A stretch of 64,000 nt of DNA from Oehlia diaphana (lineage: Eukaryota > Glomeromycota > Glomeromycetes > Glomerales > Glomeraceae). The notes under the pieces were generated by a model. It did no database searches and was not told the DNA's origin. It saw only the letters and a list, made by a program, of their open reading frames with translations. Positions 15,050-25,921 of this stretch are shown here, one piece after another. The translations under genes and the position numbers were made by a program. The stretch is taken from positions 169,787-233,786 of the forward strand of contig QZLH01000001.1 of NCBI GenBank assembly GCA_003833135.1, in the 5' to 3' direction. Position 1 is the stretch's first letter. Each line of letters opens with the position of its first letter.

Positions 15050-15800
15050 ATTGCAACCCATTTTTTATTTCAATTAAACAAAAAAAACTGTTGTAAAATG
15101 ATTCTTAACAAAAAAATTATTTTATAAGAGTTTATTAATGATTTTAATAAAAAATTGTTGTAAAACAGTTTATTTAACTAAAAACTGTTTTGCAATGATT
15201 ATTTTAATGATTTTAATAAAAACTGTTGCAAAACTGTTTATTAAATTAAAAAAAATCATTTCACAATAGATTTTTTAACGATTTAATATAAACTGTTGTG
15301 AAATGGTTTATTTAATTAAAAAAATCCATTTCACAACGATTATTAATAATTTTTATTGCAAAATGTTTATTAGTTAAAAAAAACTATTTCACAATGGTTT
15401 TTTAAATTGTTTAATAAAAAATGTTGCAAAATGGTTTTTATTTAAATTTAATGAAAAGAAAAATCATTTTGTAACAATTTTTTAATGATTTTAATAAAAA
15501 TTATTGCAAAACAGTTTATTTAACAAAAAAAACTATTTTACAACAGTTTTTTTAATAATTTTAATAAAAACTGATGCGAAATAGTTTATTTAACTAAAAA
15601 GAACTATTATAAAATAGTTTATTTAACTAAAAAAACTGTTGCAAAATGGTTTATTTAACTAAAAAGAACTGTTTCACAACAGTTTTTTTAATAATTTTAA
15701 TAAAAAATTTTGTAAAATAGTTTATTTAACTAAAAAAATTGTTTTGCAATAATTTTTAATTGCATTAATAAAAAATGTTATATAAAACATTTTTTATTTT
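15050..15800. repeat. Degenerate AACTGTTGCAAAA tandem array
   Basis: Roughly eight diverged units of 80-95 bp, each alternating ACTGTTGCAAAATGGTTTAT-like words with TTTTAATAAAA spacers. The words GCAAAACAGTTT and AAACTGTTTTGC are mutually complementary, so the array is full of short hairpins. No coding content. Confidence 0.65.
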
Positions 15801-15814
15801 CTAAAATTTGAGTT

Positions 15815-16010
15815 TAACAGATCTGATCTGAATCTGTTTAAATTTGATTTGATTTGATCTGATTTGAATAAATAACTAATCTGATCTAATTCGATTTGAA
15901 ACAAATCAAATTTTTTTGATTCATATCAGATCACAGATCATAAAAAATATGATTTGAACTGATCCATTTCAGATCAGATCTGAGAATACAAATCAGATCA
16001 GATTTTTTTT
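15815..16010. repeat. GATCTGA-rich simple repeat, block 2
   Basis: Same word family as 14,835-15,010, here in both orientations (AGATCTGATCTGAATCTG at the left, TCAGATCAGATCTGAG at the right), so the two ends can pair. Confidence 0.6.
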
Positions 16011-16124
16011 AGAACATACTTTTTCCTATATATTATTTGTAATCATGTGATTAAATAAGGAAGAGTATTGAAAATATCAGTGAATAGCAAATTATTAAAG
16101 AAATATAGTGATAAGATAAACTTT

Positions 16125-16800
16125 GAGGTTATAATTAGAATTTGATGAGACTCAAATTTTTATGTAGGAAATAGCAAAAAAAGCAAAATATTTTTCCTGT
16201 TTAGAACATGAAAGGAATGTATTGCAAAAACTGTTAGATCATGAATCATCTCATATTTCAAAAATTATTTTCACAATGAAAATACTCTTGTAATAACTCC
16301 ATTTAGTGCAAAAATTCATAATTTGTAAAAGAAGAATATCAAGGATATCATTAAAGTCCTTGAATCAGTATATTCATTAAATTATATATATAGGGATCTT
16401 TATAAATATAATTTTATTCATGATAAAAATGAAAAAATAGTTATTATTAACTGGAAATATTGTATAAAGACAGATATAGATTATGATTCGTCATTTGCAA
16501 GGATGTTAAAATATATGCCAGATGAAGTCTTATCATCAATAATTAGTAAGAAAGATATTGTTTATGATCTAAAAGTTGATTTAGTATGTTTGGTGTTTAT
16601 TCTACTTGATGCTTCACAGACCATCATTGATTAGAGTTTTCTTTGATAAAATGATGATAATATTAAGATATGAATACAATTTATTTTAAGTTTCTGAAAA
16701 GATTGTGAAAAATCAGATGTATGGAAAAATATTTATAGTGTAATTGATGAATTAGACTATAATCGATTAATTTAAGTTATTTTAGATAGCTACTGTAACT
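16125..16800 (+). pseudogene. Protein-kinase-like gene relic (C-lobe)
   Basis: One frame from about 16,290 reads KDIIKVLESVYSLNYIYRDL then YKYNFIHDKNEKIVIINWKY, then MLKYMPDEVLSS. This is the catalytic-loop and metal-loop region of an atypical kinase fold common in Rhizophagus: HRD is replaced by YRD and the DxG-like aspartate before Trp by Asn. Upstream, LEHERNVLQKLLDHESSHIS lies in another frame. In-frame stops and frameshifts occur at both ends (after KIHNL, after TIID and beyond). The N-lobe glycine loop is missing. Dead copy; family call from the loop motif only. Confidence 0.6.
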
Positions 16801-16929
16801 TTAGGTATATTAATTTTATATCTCTTCTAATAGCTTGACATAAATAAAAAATTATATATATCAAATAAAAATTAATAAAGCATTATTGCCTTTGAATTTT
16901 TGTCTTATATATGTACAGTAGATATGTAA

Positions 16930-17138
16930 ATGCATTATATATTCTTGCAAGTGGTTTAATCAATCATTTCCTTTTATTCTACTAGCAAATGGATCTCCTA
17001 TACATTCCCACTTTTTAAAAATTCTACAGACTTTGTTAACAGTAATATACATCTTTTAGCAAATTCTTTCTGTATAAAACCTTCAGCCTGACAGTAAATG
17101 ATTTGCCATCTTAAATCTTTACTTAAACTTTTTTCCAT
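16930..17138 (-). pseudogene. Transposase helix-turn-helix fragment
   Basis: Minus strand from 17,138 reads MEKSLSKDLRWQIIYCQAEG then FIQKEFAK; after a -1 frameshift it continues YITVNKVCRIFKKWECIGDP. The pattern (KDLRWxIIY, a recognition helix, RIxKKW, G-x-P) is that of the N-terminal HTH of Tc1/DDE-type transposases of these fungi. The catalytic DDE part is not seen on either strand nearby. Confidence 0.5.
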
Positions 17139-17651
17139 TTCAATCTAAAATTATTTTATGTTAATATAATTTGATTTTGAAAGAATATTTGTTATTACTT
17201 ATTTGAAGGAAAAAACCAGTCTAAAAACTTATATGAAAATTCACAAATTTTTTATATGGTGAAAATCACACCATTTTGCAAAATGGCAATGAAAAGAAAC
17301 AAAAAAGAAATCAACCCACTTCACTATACTACAATTGTTATAATAGCAATATTAATTTTTAATAAAGATGGTATTTATAGTTAGAGCTTCATAGAACATA
17401 AAAATACTGTAACAAGAATACTGAAACTTAGTATTTATTTAAAATGAAAGAATCAGAAGCAATTAATAATTCATGAAAAAGAAAAGAATCATGCTTTTTG
17501 AAAGATAATAAGAAAAAAAAAATCAGCATTATGTCTTACTAGTCTCTACTTTTAAAAAGTGGATTATACTTTTGAGATACAATTAAATTCTACTCTGTAT
17601 TTATACAATATTGATAAAAGCAAAATTATACAGTATGTTTCAAAACATATT

Positions 17652-18176
17652 TCAGTAATTTTGAAGCACATCAGAGCTTATTGCGGCTGTATCTTTGTAA
17701 TTATACAAAAATTTTAGCGGTTCATGATACAAAGACATGTACAATTTACCACTACCACCCAAGTATATCATTGCATTAGAGTCTTCTATACCAATGCAAA
17801 GAATCAAGGTCTCCCCATATTCTTTTAACACTTCCGCATAATTACCAGTTGTTATTGATTCAAAGAGATTAAATCCTCGCGCGTAACCATCTTTATCAAC
17901 ATCTAATGGAATATAAGCATAGGGATACTTCGCACAAAGTTCCTCAATTTTTGATTCCTTTTCATCATCTGACTCTAGTGATTCAAGGTCAAGCTGACGA
18001 AGTTGGTTAAGTGCCTCAATATCACGTTCACTAAACCTGATAGCATCGTTTCCTTTTCTCCAAAAATCATCAGTATACGTTCGTGGAACTGGTGGCAGAT
18101 CAGTGAACAAATAATTTTCAGATTTATCATTATTGGTTTTGGAATGTGTTTCTGGCTTTGGATGTGTCTGTCCCAT
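17652..18176 (-). CDS. Small uncharacterised protein, duplicated
   Basis: Single-exon 174-aa ORF starting MGQTHPKPETHSK. The N-terminal 60 residues are hydrophilic; the middle has an acidic stretch (LESLESDDEKESKIEE). The C-terminal half looks globular, with YPYAYIPLDVDKDGYARGFN, LILCIGIEDSN, and MIYLGGSGKLYMSLYHEPLK near the end. Glycine turns between short beta-like strands loosely recall SMI1/KNR4 (SUKH) folds, but I cannot assign it. MG at the start could allow N-myristoylation (MGQTHPK), which is weak evidence for membrane attachment. This copy is open throughout while the 30.1-30.6 kb copy is broken, which argues that this is the functional one. The opposite-strand ORFs here are shadows. 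Confidence 0.6.
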   Translation of the reverse strand: MGQTHPKPETHSKTNNDKSENYLFTDLPPVPRTYTDDFWRKGNDAIRFSERDIEALNQLRQLDLESLESDDEKESKIEELCAKYPYAYIPLDVDKDGYARGFNLFESITTGNYAEVLKEYGETLILCIGIEDSNAMIYLGGSGKLYMSLYHEPLKFLYNYKDTAAISSDVLQNY

Positions 18177-18349
18177 TTTTTTCGTGAAGAGACTTTTCTA
18201 GTCAAAATGATATTACCGTATATAAAATAGTAAATATTTTATTCCGTTTTTGGCAGTGTATTTTGCATAAGTAATAATATTTCGTGGTACGTCATTATAT
18301 CACAGGAACTATTGCATATTCTTGTATTAATAATTAACTCGCGTAAAGT

Positions 18350-18425
18350 TCTTTAAGATCAAGTTAACGTAATTTTCCCTTCCAAAATCGATTAGACCCA
18401 CTACAAATCATATAAAAAGGCGAGG
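18350..18425 (+). promoter_or_regulatory. TATA-containing module, copy 1
   Basis: TTCCAAAATCGATTAGACCC, then ACTACAAATCATATAAAAAG with a clear TATAAAAAG box near 18,411, then GCGAGGCTCTGGTTAG. The same module occurs at 30,890-30,935 and, more diverged, at 57,250-57,305. It points rightwards, away from the minus-strand gene. What it drives is unclear: the first ORF is the weak one at 18,552. Confidence 0.5.
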
Positions 18426-18551
18426 CTCTGGTTAGTGAATTCTTTATCTGTTTTGTACAATAAAATAAAATTTTACTTGTTTTTCTGAAAAAACCAAACG
18501 TCCACCGCCAATTCGGTCGCACATGGAACATCTGGAGGAAGTGAACTCAGT

Positions 18552-18851
18552 TTGCCACCGCCACTTGGTCTGTACATGAATAGATTTGACGTTCCCCGCA
18601 CGAAGTCTGTCAGGGACTCGTGTAAAAAAATTTATAAAATATCAATATTTACAGCGGTATATTTTATTTTTATTTTTATATTACAAAGTGAACGAGGCAA
18701 CAGTACAAATTACCCACATTTTAAAGTAAAATTGAAAGTAATTCTAACACTGAAAACCAAACCGCTACAGGGGCGGTGTTACCTTGGTACCAACAAACTG
18801 ACAAAAACTGAAGTACTCATGATAAGAAAAGCAACAGAGATTCCGGTGTGA
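18552..18851 (+). CDS. Weak 99-codon ORF downstream of the TATA module
   Basis: Starts MPPPLGLYMNRFDVPRTKSV about 140 bp after the TATA box. GC content is above background in parts, and the upstream sequence repeats the CCACCGCCA...CATGAA words (18,500-18,525 and 18,555-18,580). No family recognised. It could be an exon of a lost gene. Confidence 0.2.
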   Translation: MPPPLGLYMNRFDVPRTKSVRDSCKKIYKISIFTAVYFIFIFILQSERGNSTNYPHFKVKLKVILTLKTKPLQGRCYLGTNKLTKTEVLMIRKATEIPV

Positions 18852-20618
18852 CCAATATTATTAATTGGGCTGTTTTCGTTCACTACACATAATTGATTTT
18901 ACTATTACATTTTTCTGAATCAAAAACACGGTTATATGTATTTTATCAAAGAATTTCTTTTATCGTTAGTTATCAATTTTCGGAAACAATATCTTACAAG
19001 ATATGTTCCTTGTGATCACGTATCATTCAGATATAGTAGAAATCGTAATTATCATGATTGATGAGATCATGACGAATGCACATTTCTCTGAATATTTCAT
19101 AAGAATGGTCCTTAACTTCGATTAATGTATGATCTTAGCAATTAGTACGTTCGATTTCTGTTTCGTCATCATGGATCTATCATTAACGAAAAAAAAGAAA
19201 CGCTATACTACTTTTGTGATGACCACTCTGAATAGGTCAGATTATATTTACCAAATCTACATCGTTAAATCAAGAGAAATATTTACATTAAGTAACACTA
19301 CAATATTTCATACTATCCGGAACTATTGACCTTTATTTAACGGAGCTTTTCTAGTATAAGGAGAATTTTTGGAGATGAAAAAAATGCCTGAGGGTGTTGC
19401 GATGTAATATGAACAACACGTTTTTTCTATCAAGTACAATCGGAACACAAACCAGAACAAAATACAAATATCTTTACTAATTAAAATAACGATTATACAT
19501 AGTACTGTGATTGGCAGATCTGTCTACTACACTATTCATAAAAGTAGTATTGTTTGTATGCATAACTCGTGGCAACCCGTAGCAATCGTTATCAAAACTA
19601 CTTAGTGTATTACAAAAAAACACGAAAATAAAAATGTTCACAAAGTGAAATTTGATTAATAAATTAATGAAACTCGTTAAAACCATATTTTAAAATATAA
19701 ATCATGTCCCATCTATTGACATACAGGAACAACTTACCAATCATGATCAGATCAATTAACGTGTGAAATATTATGTTTTATTCCAATTAACTTCTACGTA
19801 TTTACCAAAAAAGATGATCCGAGAGAAATCACACCAATAAAATAATAAATTTTGTGGAACAAGACCTTCCTTCGGAAGTGAAAAATATTTTGATTCAATA
19901 GGGATACTGAGAAAAGCTCACGCAACATATACTGTAGCTATGTAGAAAATTTCTATACTAAGGAGGTTAACCACACGGGCTAAATTATTATCCCACACAT
20001 ATTATTTATTTGATCGGAAACTAACCATCTCATTACCAGGGGATTTAAGTCTTCAAACTCATTTCACGGTTTTATATCAGGTCTCACACTCCTCCCATAT
20101 CTTGAAATTCAGAAAATGTTAGTCCTGAAGTCGTATTCTTTACGTAAAAACTCAACATGATGATGTATGATGTATTGTTTTTCTTAGTCTCCTCCGCCAA
20201 CACAAGACTTACTTTTGAGTTTTGTTGTCACCGATTGCGTAGTAACAGAGAGCAGAACATACAATTTAACACGTTCATTTTTGATTTTTGATTTTTAATT
20301 CACCCCAACTGTGCTCACACGATCATGTTACACAAGATTTAAATGGTATACAAAACGCCAATATCAATTTTAAAAAGGGCAATCTGAAATCAGTTCGTTT
20401 AAGAACAATTCTTCTCGAAAAGTTTTCTTTATTGTTCGCTTCCTTATTTTTACATTAATACCCGTATTGTAATCCCCTGGCCCCTGGGTCACGATCTCAT
20501 GATTGGGCAATTTTTGTATTACCAGTTATCAATTTCCTTTAATCAAATTTATGTTTCTTTTTTCTTGTTTAACGGCTTTTCACAACTATATTGAACGGAA
20601 GCTATCAAGGTTATCAAA
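18852..20618. other. Intergenic
   Basis: No supported gene. Short ORFs here (66-69 codons) show no family signal on either strand. Confidence 0.35.
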
Positions 20619-22095
20619 ATGAACAACATTATAATCCTCTTAATCCTCTTGCACTTGATTACAAAAATGAAACAATCATGGATCAATTTCTTTGAGTATA
20701 ATGGACATGAAATTGTTCATAACAAATCTGAAATTCAAAGTTTGGACGAAGTGAATAATACCCATTCACCAACTAGTTTAAGAATTGGTATGGAATTTGA
20801 GTCTTGGAACAATGTTGGTATGGAATTAATCCATTGTAAACAACAAATAGAGTTTGTGTGGATCAAAATACGAAAAGTAAAGGTCGTACAACTAGTGTTT
20901 CATTTGCCTGTGATCGATCTGGAATTTATAAGCCTAAAAGGTTGCTCAACATCCATATGTTTCCACTTTTGTAACAGAACATAATCATGTTCCCCATGCA
21001 GATCGGTTCACATCAGCTTAAGGAACGTTTGATGAGGTTCAATTTATACAATTATAGCGAATCTTGATGCTGCTGTACAACGTCAATTACTTGAAGCAAG
21101 ATATCCAGATAAATTTTTTTTTCAAAATTTGTCCAATGCCATTCAATAAGCCAAAATAATAGCATGAGTGGCTGTTAATAATAATCTCATAAGAATATGT
21201 GGATGACACCTAAGCAAATTAATTTATTGCTGTATTCAGATGTTATCATCTGTGATACTACGTTTGATATATGCCAGGTTTTGGATGGTCTGAAAAAAGC
21301 TACAATAATACTATTTCTCTCATTATATTTTCAGATGCCGATTTGCAATGCATAATTCATGTTCGTTAAAACAAAATATCTATGTAATACACTAAATATT
21401 CAACAGTTTCGTTAAATGGAGATTTACTTAACAACATGATGTTGCAAGGCAATATCTACTGACCAATGGGCAAAGCGTTACATTAATCATGTTTTTAATA
21501 CTGAAATTCAACAATATAGTGTGTAATGGATCAGCATAATGCTCTTTGTGGATTATTTCATAATAATGGAAAAGGAATTGAAGTGGAGATATTTAAAGAT
21601 GATTATAGCAATTGGCATGATTTACAGTTTTCTTCTAATAATATTTTAGCATCAGCAATTAATAGATTCTTCCCAAATATTGATAAATTTTATCTCCAGA
21701 ATTGCTTACATTATTAACAACAACAGATTCAAGATAGGTTTATGCATGATGCTAAAAATCAATATATAAGTACGGTAGCAATGATTTGTTAGAATCAAGT
21801 AACGATGATCATAAATGCATCGATCTTAAAGAATATGTTGGATTTTCAAATATTCTTGGAATTTGGCATGTAACATATGGTATCCGTGAAGGTAAATCCT
21901 CAAAATTATATTGCTATTCTTAATGATAGATCACATATGTGTACATGTCTTTGGATTATTTCACGTGTTTTAATTTACTGCCATTTATCTTTTAGGAAAT
22001 TAAGAATTTCAGAGAAGGCTGTTTTTGATATATCTTTTGATTGCTAGCAGATGGTATAAAGAAGTAAATGATTTTAATATCGAACATTAAGACAT
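20619..22095 (+). pseudogene. FAR1-type MULE transposase relic
   Basis: The start region reads SPTSLRIGMEFESWNNVGME, the opening of a FAR1 DNA-binding domain; its end, TFVTEHNHVPHAD, is in another frame near 20,970-21,000. Further pieces follow: an 'EARYPDKFF' region near 21,090 and MDQHNALCGLFHNNGKGIEV from 21,526. Around 21,925, ILNDRSHMCTCLWIISRVLI resembles the SWIM zinc-finger CxC...CxH with its second half degraded, and ASRWYKEVNDF follows near 22,045. Stops and frameshifts separate every block, so the element is dead. Order of domains (FAR1, MULE DDE core, SWIM) matches the family. Terminal repeats not found. Confidence 0.7.
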
Positions 22096-22719
22096 GGCAT
22101 TGACATGGCATTCAGCACTTAAATGCTATTTCGATCCATAAGTTTTTTTTCTTTTTAGAAAGAAAAATTAGTATTGTTATCTAGCTTATAATTTATTATC
22201 ATCATTTATGATTATTTTAAGATTTATCTTTAGAAATTTAACGAAAAGAAAAGTTATCTACAGTAGCAAGTAACCTAACGAACGAATGAACGAATAACTA
22301 TAGGGATTTCGTAGAAGATCATTGAGAGGGGAACGTGCCGGACGAGGGATTTTTAATTGTTTACTATGTTATTTAATGAGTTATTTAGTTTAGGTATTAG
22401 TTAGTGATATTATGTTTATTAATTTGTTTTTTAGATAGATATAAATATTTTAGTATTGATAATTAGGTGGATAGATTTATATTTTTTTTAATGTGCGCAT
22501 TTGCAGGTCGTGTGGAGGTCAAATCTTGTTATTAAGTTTGCAGTTTACGAAATATAACGTCTCGAGCATATTAAACTAAAAAAAAATAACGAAAAGTAAA
22601 TATATACAATTTTTTTTAGATTATTTTCCTTTTTAAATAAAGGAAATAATTCTGGGTGATTGATTATGTGTGAATTGAATTTCCATTAAAACTAATAAAA
22701 GTTCGATGTCAAATAATAA
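22096..22719. other. Intergenic
   Basis: No gene seen. Contains a moderately GC-rich patch (22,280-22,350) without coding signal. Confidence 0.35.
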
Positions 22720-23400
22720 ATAAAATATATAAATAACACTAAACATATAAAATCTATATTAGCTCCTTTAATATTTTAATCTCAATTGTAAAAATAATAA
22801 CCGATAAAAGTTATTACAATATATAAGAAAACAATTAAGCTAGAGAATTCCAAATATTGTACCAGCAATTATTTGTTTTACACAAAGCCACAAACTCTAT
22901 CGGATTATATATTGGGATTTCTTTTAATCAAATTCATAAACCCTTCTGTACGTCAAATACTTCAATTATTCAAAATATCCATACGCAATTATCCATACAC
23001 AAACTATCCATAAATTCTCACCTTGTAACAATTTTTTTTATTTTTTCTAGGCGGATTCAATTACCTGCATTTAATAAAATTCAGAAACTATTACTTTATT
23101 AATTTGAAATTATTAAGTTCTAATATAGCTGACTACTATAGCAAGTTTAAATTTTAATTATTAATTAAATACTTACTGTACATTATAAATAAATTTGGAT
23201 ATTGAAAGAATTAAAGCTAAAGGATTTATAAATTTTCTTTTAGATAGAGATGATGAATCTGATGATGATGAAAAAAGTATTTTAAGAATGAAGTGAAGGA
23301 GGAAGATTTTTATGTTTATAATACTTTTCTATAACGAAAAGATATATAATCATTAATAATTATAAATGTCACAATATCCTAAAGAAAAAAAAAAATTTTA
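22720..23400 (-). pseudogene. Decayed partial copy of the neighbouring MFS gene
   Basis: Two blocks repeat the transporter sequence just to the right. 22,785-22,905 (ATAACCGATAAAAGTTATTA ... CCAGCAATTATTTGT) matches 23,730-23,850. 23,205-23,395 (AAAGGATTTATAAATTTTCT ... AATATCCTAAAGAAAAAAAA) matches 24,518-24,690. Order and orientation are preserved but the middle is deleted and many stops are present. A tandem duplication of the 3' half followed by decay explains it. Confidence 0.65.
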
Positions 23401-23647
23401 AAACGAATGCGTTTTTTACGTAAATTTTCATAAAGTGAATATGATACGACTTTATTTTACTTTAACAAAAATTTATTATAATAAAGTAGACATGTCTATA
23501 TTGCGCTTGACATTACATACAATACAAAATTTTAATTTATTTTACTTTTTTAAATATTATTTCAACACAGCAGTAATAAATACAAATAATAAATAAAATA
23601 TAACTTAACCGATACTAAACGATAACTAACGCTAATACATTTCCTTT

Positions 23648-25921
23648 TTAAATGTAAATGTTATCATCTTTAATATTAAAATCATTTCTAAATTTTAATC
23701 TCCATTGTTTACCTTTAAATAAAACAGAAATAACCGATAAAGTTATTATAATATATAAGAAAACAATCACACTAAAAGTCCAACCTGTACCCAAACTATC
23801 TTCCATAGGTACTGATAATATTGACATTATACCAGCAATCATTTGTCTTAAAAATGTTAAATTTGCGTTTACCCAAACTGATTTTGTTGGAAATGAATCT
23901 ACCAAATAAGTATATATTGGATTAAATGCAAGTAATTGACCGAATCCACCTAAAAAAGAAAAAGGAATTAATCAATTACTTTTACAAAAAAAAAAAAAAA
24001 AAAAAAATACGCGAAAAAAATATTACCAAAAAACATGACGATTATTGGAAATATTATGGGAACTTTATGTTCTAATAACCATCCATACGCAAGGTAACAT
24101 ATAGGTATGATGATTGCCCCTAACCAAGTTCCATGAATCCTTCTTTCGGGTTCAATTTTAATCAATGATAAATCAATTACATCATCTTCCTTAGAAATTT
24201 CAATAATTTCATCTTTTATTACTACTACTCCTTCCATGTTATCATTCTTTTTTTGATTTTCAGTCTCTTTTTGTAGAGCAATTAAAGCAATTCTTTTGGC
24301 ATCTCTAATAATATAATCAGAATATCTACCTCCCAAGACACTACCAAACATATAACCAGCAGCTGGAGATAAAAACACCAAACCAGTGTGTGAAGAAGAT
24401 AAATGATAAATCCTATTAAATTCTCTTGGTATTAATGCCGCTTGAATATAAATCAATGAAAGAAAAAGTGATATGTAAGATAATATTATAGATAAATGTG
24501 GATATCTAAAAAGAATCAAAGAAACTAAAGGATTTATAAATTTTCTTTTAGTAGGAGGAGATGAATCTGATGAAGGAGGAGAAAGATTTTTATGTTTACG
24601 ATAAGTTTCAGGAACAAAAAGGAATATAAATATTAATACTATAAATGCTAATATCGCTATTAACCAAAATATCCTAAAGAAAAAAAAAAATTTTTTTAAC
24701 CGGTTTTAAAGTTTATAAAATTTACGGGTAAAAAAAATATAATATTTTACCATCTCCAGCCAAGATATTGTGTGATATAACCTCCAAAAGTTGGACCAAA
24801 TAAAGGTCCAATAAGTGGGAATAAATAAAAAATTCCGAATGCATTTCCACGTTCTAAAGATAAAATTTTTTTTTTAAGTTTTGCGTCACAAAGTAAGTGA
24901 ATGTGATATGACTTTATATATTTATAAATAATGTAGGTGTTTCAGTCAGTATACGTTGTTATATACGTCCATATTGCACGCAGTTTTCGCAAAAAGATTT
25001 ACCTTCAGGAACAAACATATCGCTTATTGTACTAGGTCCAATTGCATGTAAAGCATTTGAACCACATGCTTGTAAACATCTAACTACAATCAATAACCAA
25101 ATGTTATTTGATACAGCACATATAATTGATGCTATAATAAAAAGAACTAATGAAGCGAGATAAACATTTCTACGAGTATGTTTTAAATCAGAATAAGTTG
25201 CCCATCCTAATGGCTAAATTTATATATTTGGTTAACATTAATAATTATATATGATTAAAATTGAAAGTTTTTGACCATTGAAATAAGATTTACTTACTCC
25301 TATGCCTTGAAAAATAAGAAAGACCGCGGCTTTTGTTTAAAAAGTATAGAATTAATTCCCTTTTTTAAATTTTATTTTTGAAGTTAAATATCTCTTTAAT
25401 TATTGTACTAATATTATTTACCTGACGTGGTTACTAGTATGTCACTCGTATGCAGTTGCTCTTGAACAGTTAAAAACGCGGGATAAAATATACTATAATG
25501 AAAAAAAAAAATTCTCATTTTAAAAAGTCTCAACAACATAAGAACGCGATGCACTTTTTATGAATGCGCGTTTCTTTTAAAAAAAGGATTCTTGCTTATG
25601 AGTAGTATGAGTAGGAATTAATAATCAAATTATAGCAAATTATCGAATTAAAACTTACGTGCTTGAAATTGGAGCAATAATAGCACCGCAAGAAAGTACA
25701 GACAATATAATCCATTTTTTCTTTTTAGGCCAAAGGAAAGGATCATCTTCATTTTCTTTAGTGGTTGTTAATTCTTGAGTTAACTTTTTTGAATTAATCG
25801 AATTATTTTCGTCAATATCAACAACTAACGTTTTTTGATTCTTTTCAAGGTTATCATTTTGTTGTTGTTGGTCGTCATTGTTTATTGATATCGAAGAATT
25901 ATTCTTTTCTTTATCGGTCAT
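23648..25921 (-). CDS. MFS transporter, DHA1 (drug:H+ antiporter)-like
   Basis: Seven exons on the minus strand (25659-25921, 25422-25492, 25298-25329, 25003-25213, 24751-24853, 24027-24673, 23648-23949) join in frame to 542 aa. Residues 1-67 are hydrophilic with a poly-Gln stretch; KKKKWIILSVLSCGAIIAP begins TM1. The loop between TM2 and TM3 carries a motif-A-like GWATYSDLKHTRR (125-137, Asp131). IGPSTISDMFVPEERGNAFG and the following PLIGPLFGPTFGG resemble motif C of the DHA1/Qdr group. A charged central loop of ~60 residues separates two six-helix halves. Known relatives export drugs, polyamines or organic acids at the plasma membrane by proton antiport; the substrate here is unknown. All introns have GT/AG ends. 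The locus has a decayed partial duplicate on its 3' side. Confidence 0.88.

Larger units (their letters stand above)
17331..18527. repeat. Segmental duplication, copy 1
   Basis: Matches 29,779-30,967 in the same orientation, from CTACAATTGTTATAATAGCA at the left to CCACCGCCAATTCGG at the right. It contains the minus-strand gene 17,652-18,176, its 5' flank and a divergent TATA module. Copy 2 lacks ~80 bp between GAGGCTCT and CCACCGCC and carries a ~40-bp insertion in the gene's 5' flank. Confidence 0.9.

Noticed and set aside
18003..18230. Forward ORF of 75 codons opposite the 17.7-kb gene, and a second reverse ORF (17,975-18,205)
   Set aside because: Both are shadows of the 174-aa gene; neither keeps its frame in the duplicated copy in a meaningful way.
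23658..23909. 83-codon forward ORF
   Set aside because: Antisense shadow of the last MFS exon.
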